This document shows positions 1-10,943 of a stretch of 64,000 bases of DNA, one piece after another. Origin of the DNA: Yponomeuta sedellus. Its lineage: Eukaryota; Arthropoda; Insecta; Lepidoptera; Yponomeutidae. The notes beneath the pieces are model-generated. The model ran no database searches. It worked only from the letters and a program-made list of their open reading frames with translations, and was not told the DNA's origin. The position numbers and the translations under genes were made by a program. Position 1 is the first letter of the stretch. Each line of letters begins with the position of its first letter. The stretch covers positions 5,451,264 through 5,515,263 of the forward strand of contig OW203722.1 in NCBI GenBank assembly GCA_934045075.1. Direction: 5' to 3'.

Positions 1-313
1 AACGCCTGCAGTAATTTGGTAGGTATTAAACCAATAAATTTTAGTTAGAAACTTTGTCTAGGTTCAGTTGTTCCAAAAGTGGAGTTGATTTTAATTTTGA
101 TTACCGACTGGTAGCGCTAAAATATAGGAACGCAGCTCGTCAAATTGAATTAATAATAGTTTCATAGTAAAGAAAACTCACGAGCGACGGACAGTAATTA
201 TTTTTTGCACTTTCTATATTAAGTACTCCGAATCATCAGACACACGTATATTTTGACATTTTGGATTCGTCTAAATGCTTAAATGCTTAACCTCTTACAA
301 GATTATGCCTTAG
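1..313. other. No recognisable feature
   Basis: AT-rich sequence with short open frames only. I see no repeat shared with the rest of the window. Confidence 0.5.
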
Positions 314-462
314 GGTGGCTTAAAAACTTCTGACAGTAAGACCAGCCAATAGTCTTGCAAGCCTCTAACAATCCGGACTTGGCCCCCGTGGAGTATGGTC
401 TATGCCTTCCTCGGGGAAGAGAGCCGTGCCCCTCAGTGGGGACATAATGGGTTGATGATAAC
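314..462 (+). mobile_element. SINE-5S fragment, 3' part
   Basis: It matches the second half of the family, from the GATAACTTCTGACAGTAAGG region through CCGGACTTGGCCCCCGTGG to the TTGAT end. The 5S-like head is missing and there are several small deletions, so this is an old, 5'-truncated copy. Confidence 0.85.
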
Positions 463-550
463 GAAATGATTAACCCGATTGACCGGAAATTTAAGTAATA
501 CTTACGTAGACGAACGAGAGAGAAAAACTACAGTTGGTTAAAACTGTAGT

Positions 551-888
551 ATTAAAATGTGATAATTACTTTGCTAAATTCCGCTAAAAATCCTACACAC
601 ACCATGCGGTTAGTTAATGCATCGTTCTCCCTCCCACTTCTTCATGCAACTTGCACTTGTGAGCCTGAGGATGCCTCGTATTAGAGGCGAAACGCGTTGC
701 GTATTTTCTCATACAAGTATTGGTGTCGGTGGTGGTGTGTTCGTGTCTTGCTTCTGCTTGAAAAAGTGGGAAGGAGGGCGGTGCATTAACTAACCGCATG
801 GTGGTTGTGGGATTTTGGGCGGAATTTAGCAAAGTAATATTGTCATTTTAATGCTATTATGGATTTCCGCAAAGTAACGCCTGATTCC
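551..888. mobile_element. Foldback element with long inverted arms
   Basis: The left arm (about 551-637) is the inverted partner of about 766-852: both carry ACCATGCGGTTAGTTAATGC or its complement and the AAATTCCGC stretch. The outer right end reads CGCAAAGTAACGCCTGATTC; its partner is lost on the left but is preserved at the start of the copy at 40835. The centre contains an A-rich/CACC-rich segment also present in that copy. Short frames of 72-117 residues in both copies share stretches such as MRLVNAPPS, but this follows from DNA identity and is not evidence of a gene. The structure suggests a non-autonomous DNA transposon of unknown superfamily. Confidence 0.7.
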
Positions 889-939
889 ATTCAATACAAC
901 CGTAGTGTAACCAACTATAGTAAGGAATATTATGTTTTA

Positions 940-1062
940 CACTATTTTTATTTTTAATGCACTAACCCGTGCTAAGGAACAAATTTTTAAAAACCTATTT
1001 AGAGGCTAATGCCATGGCATGGGTGAAATTTTTAGCCTCTAAATAGGTTTTTAAAAATATTA
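940..1062. mobile_element. SINE-tA tail with inverted second tail (hairpin)
   Basis: A minus-strand SINE-tA tail (ATGCACTAACCCGTGCTAAG) runs into the segment AAAAACCTATTTAGAGGC, followed after about 25 bases by its inverted copy GCCTCTAAATAGGTTTTT. Almost the whole tRNA-like part is gone. It belongs with the other head-inverted copies of this family. Confidence 0.8.
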
Positions 1063-1246
1063 TGTTTTGCCTATTAAAGCCTTTATTAGGCCTCTCTTGA
1101 ATATTTACGGTCTTGATTATTTCACGGGATCCATGTAAAAGTTCCGGTAATAAGTCAAATGATCGGCCGCAAAAGTTATACAACGGTAATTAAATTCAAA
1201 ACTCGCCTATTGAAGTCGGGAAAGTTTCAGTGGGCTCTAATTTTCC

Positions 1247-1490
1247 TAATAAACAGAGGCTTATTCCTGCGAATAAGATTTGCTCTGCCGCTATTTAGTT
1301 CCTATTTTATAGCGAAAATAGGAATTGTTGTCGTTTTCGAATTGTTTATAAACAGAAGCTTTTTGCTGCGAATAAGATTTGCTCTGTCGCCATTTAGTTC
1401 CTGTTTTATTTATAGCGAAAATACCTAGGAATTGTTGTCGTTTTCGAATCGTTTATAAAAAGTCGCTTATTTTTGGGAATAAGATTTGCT
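1247..1490 (+). repeat. Tandem repeat, about 100-bp unit, 2.3 copies
   Basis: The anchor GAATAAGATTTGCTCT occurs at 1271, 1370 and 1477, giving spacings of 99 and 107. GGAATTGTTGTCGTTTTCGA is shared between units one and two. No other copy was seen in the window. Confidence 0.85.
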
Positions 1491-1499
1491 CTTAACATG

Positions 1500-1965
1500 G
1501 CCCTGGCAATACTAAAATGACATTTGTTTGTAACTATGTTTTTTTAGGATATTAGGCAAAAGAAAACATATTGTGAGCCTCGTTGTTTCGTCACTTCCGT
1601 TAAAAATATTTTAAACTTTAAAATTTAAAAAATATAAGAAAACATGCGTTTTTCAGAAAATAAAAAAATATGGGTCGTTTTATTTTGTATCTAGTTTCCT
1701 TTAAAACAATTTGATGTACATTGTAAAGTCAAGTAACCCACAGATAAATAAGTAGACTCTGCTGCGTAGACAATTAATATCGAAACATCATAATAAACTA
1801 CGAACTGTAGTTTTATGAAACTTGGCACTGAGCGTCTGAAGTGCAATAACTCCGTGCTTGAAATCTCAATTCGCAGTAGTAATTAAACGCAGGGCACGTG
1901 TAGTAATTAAACCCACGCCACTCTCTGACAGAAGGTATGTGCCTTACAAATGTGTGTAATTGATG
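1500..1965. other. No recognisable feature
   Basis: AT-rich, without a convincing repeat or gene signal. Confidence 0.4.
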
Positions 1966-2166
1966 AACATAACATTTACATACAGGCACATACATTGCTT
2001 CTGGCCCCACACTAGGATACCCTGTGTCGTGGGAACCAGAAACAACGACATCACAAACATGTAAACATCCAAGACCTGGACTTTTTTTTTTTGTTCCCAG
2101 CCGGGATTCGAACCCGGGACCTCTTGCATGGTAGGCAGACGCGCTACCGCTACGCCACAGAGGTCG
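1966..2166 (-). mobile_element. SINE-tB, near full length
   Basis: Read on the minus strand, a tRNA-like head (GACCTCTGTGGCGTAGCGG, box B GGGTTCGAATCC) is followed by a homopolymer run, CCAGGTCTTGGATGTTTACA and the body ending GTATGTAAATG. The loop between GTCTGC and GCAAGAG carries ACC at the expected anticodon position, which would be Gly-like. The anticodon stem is degraded, so this is not a working tRNA gene. Confidence 0.88.
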
Positions 2167-2504
2167 TCAATTGATGCAATAAATGGTTTCTTTTTCTTCT
2201 TCCAGTTGGAAGGACTAATTACCACGCGTGTCCACTGCGAATTAGCAACTTCAAGGGCTGAAGTTCAGTCTGTTGGTTTTTAGAATATAACTCGGCTATT
2301 ATCGGATAGAATCGGATGGTAACAATAAGGTAAGGTTTATTTTGTATTGTTATTTATAAGTTTACATAACTCTTCAAAATAGGGAAGAAAACTTTTATAC
2401 AGAGCAGGAAGTAGTAGTTACACCCGTGTGCTTTCGGCGAAAACCGAAGCCTACCCTAGAGCCCGAGGTATAAAAAGTTAACAGACTGTATGTAAACGCT
2501 TCAG

Positions 2505-2690
2505 ACACTCAGGTACTATCACAATGATTTCCTTCGACGCTAACTTTGACATAAAATTATTAGCAATAGCTAATAATTTCACATTTATACCTAACTTACA
2601 AAACAAAACCATTGTTACATGCCGGGATTCAAACCCACGACCTATCGAATGAGAATGTTCTACCGCTGCGCTACAACCGCATGGTAGAAT
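2505..2690 (-). mobile_element. SINE-tD fragment
   Basis: The right end is a degenerate tRNA-like head read on the minus strand (box B GGGTTTGAATCCCGG). The body matches the ATTGGTACAT...CTTAGAAAAC region of the better copy at 39356-39605, with many substitutions. Confidence 0.6.
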
Positions 2691-2698
2691 CCTTTATA

Positions 2699-2908
2699 GT
2701 TAACATACCATTTACATACAGGCACATACATTGCTTCTGGCCCCACACTAGGATAATTACTCTGTGTCGTGGCAACCAGAAACAACGACATCACAAATGT
2801 GTAAACATCCAAGACCTGAGGGTTTTTTTCTGTCCCCAGCCGGGGTTCGAACCCGGGACCTCTTGCATGATAGATAGATGCGCTACCGCTGCGCTACAGA
2901 GGTCGTCG
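2699..2908 (-). mobile_element. SINE-tB copy
   Basis: Same family and strand as the copy about 700 bp to the left. Box B is GGGTTCGAACCC. A small TAGATAGA change disrupts the anticodon region, and 4 extra bases sit in the body around 2756. Confidence 0.87.
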
Positions 2909-3039
2909 AGTTGGATGTTTACATTGAATTTGTAACACTCTGTATAGTTAGTTCTGGGAAGCAGCGTCTCGCCAAATCACAATGCCAGTCGCTTTTCCGA
3001 TTTAAAATTTTATTGAGACAGTTTATCGAGCTTTTACGG

Positions 3040-3108
3040 TATCGAACGGGGCTGGAATCGAACCCCGATTTACGAGGTTCAAGCGATAACCAACCTCGGC
3101 TCGCGGCA
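3040..3108 (-). repeat. tRNA-like relic
   Basis: The minus strand carries a box-B-like GGGGTTCGATTCCAGCCCC with a short T-arm hairpin and an upstream GAGGTTGGTTATCGC that could be a D-arm. The rest does not fold into a complete cloverleaf by eye. It is probably a SINE head of a family not otherwise present. Confidence 0.4.
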
Positions 3109-3187
3109 GTTAAAATAAAATGATGGCAACATGATACTTTTCAGACTTGTAAAAGCATTAACACTGGCGTGATAAGTACCTTCGGCT

Positions 3188-3416
3188 TTCCGTGCTTCGC
3201 AAGGCACGTTAAGCGTTGGTGCCAGCTGTCATGTAGTGGCAGTCGTTAAGCCATTTCAAAGGCCTTATGGGCGACTTGATAACTGACAGTAAGGTCCGCG
3301 ACTGTCTTACAATCCTCCACCAACCCAGACTTGGCCCCCGTGGTGGAGTATGGCCTAACCTTCCTGTGAAGCAGGGGGAGACCCGTGCCCCAGCAGTGGG
3401 GACATAAAAAGGGTTA
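3188..3416 (+). mobile_element. SINE-5S, lacking the 5S head
   Basis: It starts at TTCCGTGCTTCGCAAGGCAC and runs through the conserved body to CAGTGGGGACATAAAAAGGG. It lies tail-to-tail with the inverted copy starting 17 bp downstream. Confidence 0.92.
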
Positions 3417-3433
3417 AATACACCTAGATAACT

Positions 3434-3694
3434 GATATCAAACCTTTGTATATCCCAACTATTGGGACACTGGTCTCTTACTAGAATGGTAGGCCATACT
3501 TCACGGGGACGATGTACGGATATAAGGCCTCTGACACCAACGGCTCAGCATGCCTTGCAAAACACGGAAGCGCTCGGAAATGGCGGTAGTCACGGAATGG
3601 TCACCCATCCAGCACCTGGCCGCACTTGCTGTTGCTTAACCCAAATGATTCATTCCAATCACTTGGTTCCACATTTGGGCCATGAGCACTTCGA
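3434..3694 (-). mobile_element. SINE-5S with internal deletion
   Basis: Minus-strand copy with the 5S-like head retained near 3590-3694 (complement of GGGTTAAGCAACAGCAAG and GGATGGGTGACC) and the 3' end at 3434. About 120 bases are missing from the middle, around 3517. Convergent with the preceding copy. Confidence 0.9.
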
Positions 3695-3699
3695 AGCTC

Positions 3700-4384
3700 C
3701 TACGTCCACTATTATGCGCGAAATTTTCCTTCACAATGAAAGCAGAAAAAAAATACTTTGAAATACTTTTTAAAATATCTTATAAGACGCCGCTTCTTTG
3801 AAGCCTTTTAAAAAGAGCTCTGCATATGCCAGGGATTCATGAAGCATCAAATATTTAGATATTCACAAAAGGTCCATTTTGTTCCTTTCAATTTAAAACA
3901 CATATTTTATTAGTTTCACTAGACTTATTGAATTGAATTGAATTGAAATAATTTATTCACTTAAAAACACTTAAAAAGACTTAGGAACTTTCTTAAAAGT
4001 GGCTTCAATTGTATTTAAATAGAATTCTTTATAGAAATGTCGATTAAATGGTGATCTAAAATTACATTTTAAGGATTGGTGCAAGGCAGATTAAGCAAAT
4101 TTATGCCTGAGGCTTGAGTAAATTTCAAAAAACATTCTAAAGTTACATTAATTTGCGTAAAGCTCCATCAACTAAATTAAAAATATTAATACTTAAAAAA
4201 TAACTAGTAATTTTATAGACTTAATAACTAGATATGAAAAAAACAAAGCATTTATTTTTATTTTTAAACTAAATGTAAGCTCTACACATTATTTACTTAA
4301 TTCTGGAATATCTTACTAAATTATGTTGGAAGGTTTAGCTCTTAATCGAAAAGCTTCAGAGATTAGGTTAATACTAAGTTATTG
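3700..4384. other. No recognisable feature
   Basis: Very AT-rich stretch. A short GAATT run (3930-3947) is the only simple repeat. Confidence 0.4.
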
Positions 4385-4385
4385 T

Positions 4386-4594
4386 AAAAAACCTATTAAG
4401 AGGCTAAAAATTCCACCCATGCCGGAATTCGAACCCGCAACCTCTGGCTATCCGTGCCAGCGCTCTTTCCAACTGAGCTAATGGGCGACTCACCGGCATC
4501 AGTGAAATTTTGAACCTCTTTACACTATTCTCTGTATTATGTACATTTAAAATTGTCCTTAGCACGGGTTAGTGCATTAAAAATAAAAATAGTA
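4386..4594 (+). mobile_element. SINE-tA with inverted head
   Basis: The tail (4545-4594, GTCCTTAGCACGGGTTAGTG) is on the plus strand. The leader, tRNA-like centre and 3' body (4386-4544) are on the minus strand and point the other way. The tRNA-like part keeps box B (GGTTCGAATTCC on the minus strand) and box A (TAGCTCAGTTGG). The junction is at about 4544. Confidence 0.88.
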
Positions 4595-4599
4595 CATAT

Positions 4600-5321
4600 A
4601 ACTAAGTTATTGTTTAGTGTGGAAACAAAATCTTTACTTACAGAATGTCAAAGCTATTAGTTAAACAATTGTAGATCACTATCCGTCTCGTAAGACGTTG
4701 TATTGCCATAATAATTAGCTTATGACCTATTTTTAGATATGCCAAAGTCAAACAAAAAAAATTGTCACAATCGGCTCGTCCGTTTTAGAGGAGTTCGATT
4801 TAAAGCACTGTGACACGAGATTTTTACATGTTAGATTTGGACTAGTACAATATAAATACGGCATCTTGACCACCCGTTTGATTATTTATCCTCACAAAAT
4901 TAGCATTAGGACGACCGAGAATAAAACAAAATTGAATATCATATTGACAATACACCTACGTTTAGCATTGCAATTCTCCGTTGATGAATCTCGTTGGTTC
5001 GGCCTTCTCTTTTACGTGGACATTTCGTATTTATTAGCCCTACTTTATGCGCAAAGTTTGGCCATTTCTCAAGGTGTACGCCGCAGCAAAATATTCCACT
5101 TGGAATATTCTGGAAATGCAAGAGTACGGGCGCGCTCGGAACTGCCATTTCCTTGCTCACTTGGCTCTATAAACACGCTAAGTTAGTACTAAGATGCTCG
5201 GCTAAGTGGATATGACGCGCAGTACTTACAAGTACAAATTGAATGTTATTACGTCTGAATAATTAATTATTCTATAATGGATATTTCGGGCAGATTTTCC
5301 AGTTAGGTAAAAACAATTTCG
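4600..5321. other. No recognisable feature
   Basis: Overlapping short frames occur on both strands around 4860-5215, but none has recognisable domains or a clear start context. Confidence 0.35.
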
Positions 5322-5862
5322 AGAAGGAGACTAATAGGAGGATCCAGCTGGGCTCAGCAGCGTTTGGGAAACTACGCAGAGTCTTCTCGTCATCCATACC
5401 GCAATGTATGAAAACCAAAGTTTTCAATCAATGCGTCCTACCTGTGATGACCAACGGAGTGGAGACATGGACACTCACGAAAGGGCTTGTTCACCATGTT
5501 AAAGTCGCGAGCTATGGAGAAAGCTATGCTCGGAGATTCTCTGAAGGATAAGATTCGTAACGAATGCATCCGACAGAGAACCAAGGTTATCGACATAGCT
5601 CAGAAAATTGGCAGTGGACTGCCCATATCTCATGAAGAACCGACAACCGTTGGAGTAAACGTGTTCTTGAATGGAGACCGGGACTCGGCAAACGTAGTGT
5701 AAAACACCCTCCGACCAGGTGGGACGATCTGCGACAAACTACCGGCAGATGCTGGATGCGGCAAGCTGAAGACAGGGCGCTATGGCGCTCATTAGGAGAG
5801 GGCTGTAGTCCAGCTATATTACGTAGTCCACTACATAATAGAGCCAGAAGAAGAAGAAGGAT
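5322..5862 (+). pseudogene. RTE-like LINE, C-terminal end of ORF2, broken
   Basis: Pieces in different frames line up with the conserved tail of lepidopteran RTE-like LINE proteins: RRIQLGSAAFGKLRRVFSS and ETWTLTKGL (5335-5490), then MLKSRAMEKAMLGDSLKDKI (5487 on), then a WRPGLGKRSV-like piece near 5670-5700 and the 3' end GAAGAAGAAGAAGG. In-frame stops and at least two frameshifts separate them. The reverse-transcriptase catalytic domain is absent, so this is a dead 5'-truncated insertion. The family assignment is from memory of the motif. Confidence 0.8.
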
Positions 5863-6072
5863 ATTTGGATTTTACAGAGAGGCGGCCGAGAACAGGACAA
5901 CGGACAGTGGGCAGACCAGCAGTCCTATGGTCCGACGACATAGTTAGTCGGTGGAAGTTCCGTGGATGCGGATGGCAAGGGACCGTGAGAGATAGCATTT
6001 GGGGAGAAAGGCCTATACCTATATGGCCATATAGCAGTGGGCAGCGGTGGGCTGATAATGATGATGAGAAAG
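5863..6072 (+). pseudogene. Second RTE-like LINE 3' end
   Basis: The translation contains RRPRTGQRTVGRP followed by a WSDDIV-like segment, then a degraded C-terminus ending in acidic codons (GATAATGATGATGAG), a common ending for RTE elements. It directly abuts the GAA tail of the preceding fragment, which suggests insertion at that simple repeat. Confidence 0.72.
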
Positions 6073-6074
6073 AA

Positions 6075-7106
6075 TGTTATAATTAAGAGACTGGTAACAC
6101 TAGTTCTCTGTTACAGACTGGAAAATTAAATGTCGCTCTACGTTCTTAGGAAATGTCTTTGATGAACTCTTTTATATACTGAGAATTCGCTGCATAATTA
6201 GTTATTATTATTGCGACCGAAAGAGAAGGGAGTAAATTGCCTAGAACTACCATCCGTAGCCATGAATAGCAATGAACGGAAAGCCCATGTGCCAGCCCCA
6301 AACTCCACGGAGGAAAACAGCGAAAGAAGAAGAAGAATTGCTTAATGTTGCGAAATAGTAGTTTGACATTTAAATAGTATTTATTTAACAATGCGCGAAT
6401 CCATGCTAGTATTCCGCAGCAATAGGCATCTTCATTCAGCCGTCGTCATTCACTCAGTGCTTCAGTGCTTTCAAAATATAGTTTCGGGAAAGTCGTTAGT
6501 CAAATTGCACCCGATATATACCAACTTCCGCTTCGAACATCAGTATCAATGCACCGATCTATAAAAAAATATTTCTTAAAATGAACCATATACTATATGT
6601 ACAAATACCACTTTATTAAATATAATGAGTACTATGTTTTAGTTTGCACTCAAGTAGATTCTAAAAATGCTGTGAATATTGCCATAATCGTTAAGTCACT
6701 TTTACCTTATGTTTTATCGTGTACGTGATTGCTATTAGTGTGAAAGTGAAACCACGGTGTGGTGATGTGTTACACATCAAGTAATCTCTTATGTCTGCAT
6801 GCAAAGCTGTGTCTGCAGGCCGAAACGGAACACATCTTACATAAAATACTCCGCTACAGAGAAAAAGGTACATTGCGGGGAGCAAGGGTCAGCTTATTAA
6901 ATAATCTCTAAGCCGGAACGACCCACTCTCGCCTCCCACTACCTTTGGTTGAGCAAAGAGCCACAAAATTTTACTACTGCGCATTGTTCAAGACGTTTTT
7001 ATCATCTGTAACTATGCTAATTTACACCACGTTTGAGGCTGGAGTAGCAAAGCACTAGCTCGCTGGATTAACGATCTGAGGTAGATTAATGAGAGCGCAT
7101 GAGGAC
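6075..7106. other. No recognisable feature
   Basis: About 1 kb without a repeat found elsewhere in the window. Short frames at 6146-6391 and 6691-6885 show no domain. Confidence 0.35.
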
Positions 7107-7472
7107 AGCGCTCGAGGCCTAGGCGAACCGAGTAATTGGAATCAGTTACTTGAGTTCAGCAACAACAGGCGCGGTCAGGTGCAGGATGGGTGACCATCCC
7201 ATAACTACCGCTAGTGGCATTTTTCCGAGCGCTTCCGTGCTTCGCAAGGCACGTTAAGCCGTTGGTGCCGGCTGTCATGTAATGGCAGTCGTTAAGCCAT
7301 GTCAGAGGCCTTATGGGCGGCTTGATAACTTCTGACAGTAAGGCCCGCCACTGTCTTACAGTCCTCCACCAACCCGGACTTAGCCCCCGTGGCGGAGTAT
7401 GGCCTAACCTTCCTGCGATGCACGTGCCCCAGCAGTGGTCCCAGCAGTGGGGGCATACAAGGGTTGATAACG
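7107..7472 (+). mobile_element. SINE-5S, full length
   Basis: Starts at GCGCTCGAGGCCTAGG and keeps the whole 5S-like head: the AGCAACAACAGGCGCGGTCA block (5S box A/intermediate element region) and GGATGGGTGACC (box C region). The body and the TTGATAACG end are complete. A short duplication of CCCAGCAGTGG near the 3' end (7431-7452) is private to this copy. Confidence 0.93.
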
Positions 7473-9120
7473 TGGTAACTTTATGAGGATAGTCGAGTAC
7501 AGAAAGAAGAGGCATCAAGAATTTTTTACCCAAACATCCTTGAGAGGCATGCATTAGAGAGGCCTACCTATGTCTACCAAATTGGTTGATTGAGGCTAGC
7601 TGCATTACAACTCTTTAAAAACAAGTACGCTGTTGTTACTTGTATCGATTATAAATGTTGTTTAAATCTCCCAATTGTGCGATAAAGTGTAGCTAGCGAA
7701 ATTCATTCTTACCCAATTTGTAGGTACACACAAGGTCTGATAAATTGCGGTCTATGTAAACGAACGGATGGGTCTTAGTAGGCCTTTAATTTGGCGATCA
7801 ATTGAATCGTGTCGGTCCCTCAGGCCCTCACCTTACTAACAATTTGGGTACTGGAGCCTGTGAAACTAACGTAGCTTGACTGTAATCTGCCCCTTTATTA
7901 CGCGCCCCGAATCCTGAGCAATTCCAATCGTTTAACTGTCAAAACAGTATGAAAATTGGCAGTTAGACGCTGAAGGCGCGCCTCCTACTGAAAACTAAAA
8001 CTATTATAAAAAGCTAACCGCTTGGTCAGCGTATGTGTGGCGGGATAATTCTGACATCTTCCGCCTTGGGGCAAAAGTAAATATTATTTATTTTAATTCT
8101 TTATTGGATTAAGCACATGAGTAAATGTACTACGGCGTGATTAATGCAAGAAAAACCCTCTTCCAGCAAACCTTTGGGGAAATACAATATTAAACTTACA
8201 TAAACATATCTACCTGACTTTGTCCTTTGTCTCAGCTGTCCACTGAAATGCGGTTTTCATTATGTGAGATGTAAATTATACCTCATATCTGTGCTGCAGA
8301 GATAAGTAAACATTACGCTTTTGCACACAGATGGATGCGTTTTAAGCAAGGACCGGAACTCTTCATAACATAAATCAAACCGTCAGAGGGAATGGCCAAA
8401 GTGTTTCATCGACTATCGATAAATAAACGTCGCTTAATGAGTAATTAAGATGACATCGGTAGATGTAGCGCGATCATTTTCCACTCGTAAATGGATCTTC
8501 AATAAATTAAGAAACCGGTTTGTTTCGAAAAACCAGGAAAAAGTGAACAGGGTCCATTAATTTTATAACATGGATACGTACTTAACTCAAGACAGTGACC
8601 CCAAACACTTAATTCCAGTTACCAATAATTGAAGGAATTTTAAATATAATATATCCTCGCTAGGAGACTTTCAACGCAACGTTTCTTTAGCTGCTTTAAA
8701 TGGAGATCACATTTAAAAATATATATTGTGAATGAATCTTCTTTGTTACTAAGAGAAGAATATTTCGTTATCCATTTGTTAATAGTTTTTCTTTTAGGAT
8801 TAATCATTTTAGTTACAGGGCACGGAAATTACTTAGGACTATCAAGCGACGTAAATGACATATGTGACGAGGCACGATTTTTTTTAATATGGAGATGTAG
8901 GTTGCTTATCAAAGAGGTCAAATGTAACAGAATAATCGTATAAGGCGATATGCGAAAATATTCCATAACATCGATAAGTGGAATTGTCGATAAAAAAATT
9001 TGGTCATTCCCTATGACAGTTTGATTTTTGCTATGAAGAATTCCAATCCTTGGTTATAAGATACCTACTGAAGGCGCTAAAAGTTGAAATCTTATCCACA
9101 CACAACTATATGCGCTCGAG
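7473..9120. other. No recognisable feature
   Basis: About 1.6 kb with only a faint LINE-tail fragment near 8150-8200 (CTCTTCCAGCAAACCTTTGG, as at 48460). The frame at 8728-8943 encodes a hydrophobic stretch but has no homologue I recognise. Confidence 0.35.
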
Positions 9121-9454
9121 AAGCGCTCGTGGCCTAGTGAAACCAAGTGATTAGAATCAATCACTTGGGTTAAGCAGGCGCGGTCAGGTGCTGGATGGGT
9201 GATTATGCCGTGATTACCGCTATTCACGAAGCATGCTTAGCGGTTGGTGGCGGCTGTCATATAATGACAGTCGTTAAGCCATTGCAGAAGCCTTATGGGC
9301 GGCTTGATAACTTCTGATTGTAAGGCCCGCCACTGTCCTACAATCCTCCACCAACCCGGACTTAGTCCCCGTGATGAAATATGGCCGGACCTTCTTGCGA
9401 TACAAGAAGAGACCCGTGTCCCAGCAGTGGAGACACACAAAGGTTTGATATCGA
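9121..9454 (+). mobile_element. SINE-5S, nearly full length
   Basis: Head AAGCGCTCGTGGCCTAGTG, 5S-like block GGTTAAGCAGGCGCGG (a 6-base deletion removes AACAAC), and tail GGTTTGATATCGATG. About 35 bases are missing between the head and the GGTTGGTGGC region. Confidence 0.92.
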
Positions 9455-9512
9455 TGATACGAGTATGTACCTCATTTTATTGCACAACAAAATATGTACA
9501 AGAGGTGGATGG

Positions 9513-9554
9513 TTTTAAAAATTGTCCTTAGCACAGGTACGTGCATTAAAAAGA
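9513..9554 (+). mobile_element. SINE-tA tail fragment
   Basis: AATTGTCCTTAGCACAGG followed by TGCATTAAAAAG. No head is attached. Confidence 0.75.
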
Positions 9555-9559
9555 ATATA

Positions 9560-9697
9560 ATTCTCCACGAATATAATTTCACCTTCTCCACGTCACCTGT
9601 TGGTTAGCTAACCAACCGGTGAGGTGGAATAAAATATTATTTAGTGTTAAGCCCGAAAATTTCAAAATCTTTACAGGTGCAATAAAGAATTTGATAA
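9560..9697 (+). mobile_element. CR1-like LINE 3' tail
   Basis: Matches the 3' end of the LINE at 50561-51912: CTTCTCCACGTCACCTGTTG, TTAGTGTTAAGCCCG, AATCTTTACAGGTGCAATAAAG. The non-coding tail only. Confidence 0.8.
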
Positions 9698-9700
9698 AAA

Positions 9701-9895
9701 TAATCATGTGGGTACAGCGATATCATTCCGATGTAGGTAATGCCTAACTGCAAAGTAGGTACTCGGGGCTGCAAGTGATGCAATTTACTTCAGCCAGTTG
9801 TTGCTGTCTGTACGTAATACGGAGAGTATGAGGATGGAAATTTCACTGATGCCGGTAGTCGTCCATTAGCACAGCCTGGTACGCTCCTTAACGGG
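9701..9895 (+). mobile_element. SINE-tA leader region, extended 5' form
   Basis: Shares ATCATGTGGG, AGGTACTCGGGGCTGCAAG and TTACTTCAGCCAG with 36707-36785, i.e. sequence upstream of the usual SINE-tA start. The tRNA-like centre is degraded after TCACTGATGCCGG and the tail is missing. Confidence 0.65.
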
Positions 9896-10305
9896 CCTTC
9901 TACACATATCCGCCCAATACAATAAATTGGCGTCAAATTAACCAACTTCTTTTTTTGTAAGTCCATTAAACAATGGCTTTACTGTGTATACGTATGTGTG
10001 TCTTATGTGAATATATGATTTATCCATCTATTTATCAATGTATTTGTAGAGACTCCTGATGCTTATTTATTATTATACATTTAACGGGTCTTATTGCCAT
10101 TGCTTATCAGGTGAATTTAATTATTGAAATTCCCGACGTATCGGTAGAAATGTTATCGATACCGTGATAATTAAGGTAAATCTGATAAAGCCGAAAATTT
10201 TCAACCATCCCTGAAGCTATTACGATAGTTGTCCAGTCGCTGATATACAGTTCAAACAGAGTGATTGGTTCTATTGGGAGATTTGCATGATTAGTATTTC
10301 TTAAT

Positions 10306-10490
10306 TTCGCAAGGCACGTTAATCTGTCGGTGCCGGATGTCATGTAATAGCAGTCGTCAAGCCATGTCAGAGGGCTTGTGAGCGGCTTGATAACTTCTGA
10401 CAGTAAGGCCTGCCCGCTGTCTTATAATCCTCCACCAACCCGGACATGTCCTCCGTGGTGCAGTATGACCTAACCTTCCTGCGATGCAGG
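10306..10490 (+). mobile_element. SINE-5S internal fragment
   Basis: Runs from TTCGCAAGGCACGTTAA to CCTGCGATGCAGG. The 5S head and the last 50 bases are absent. Confidence 0.88.
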
Positions 10491-10774
10491 ACTCACGTTT
10501 TTAAGTTAATCCAAGCCTGAATTTTATTTTAAGGTGATACGTTTCCAACTAACAGCTTTGACGTTCATTGAGTAAACATTGGTTTTTTATAATAAATAAA
10601 CATTTTTTAAATTGATTTTGATTATTACACGGTAACCTAATAAAGTCATAAGGCGTGCTTGCTGCTAAAACATTCCTTTGTAGTTTATCTATTATGGGAA
10701 TGCAAAATAACAAACGAAAATTTGCGAATTAAAACTCTTTTCCCATACAATTAATGATTCATGAAAAACACAAG

Positions 10775-10943
10775 CGTGCTTCGCAAGGCACTTTAGGCCG
10801 TTGGTGCCAGCTTTCATGTACTGGCAGTCGTAAAGCCATGTCAGACGCCTTATAGGCAGCTTGATAACTTCTGACAGTAACGCCCGCCACTGTCTTACAA
10901 TCCTCCACCAACCCGGACCTAGTACCTGGGATGGAGTATGGCC
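10775..10943 (+). mobile_element. SINE-5S internal fragment
   Basis: From CGTGCTTCGCAAGGCAC to GGAGTATGGCC, then abrupt loss of similarity. Confidence 0.88.

Noticed and set aside
2612..2935. 107-residue plus frame containing PGFEPGTS
   Set aside because: It is the antisense of SINE-tB and SINE-tD heads; the same peptide arises from any box B region.
7156..7554. 132-residue minus frame
   Set aside because: It lies almost wholly within a SINE-5S; similar frames appear at 43535-43807 and 39897-40178 for the same reason.
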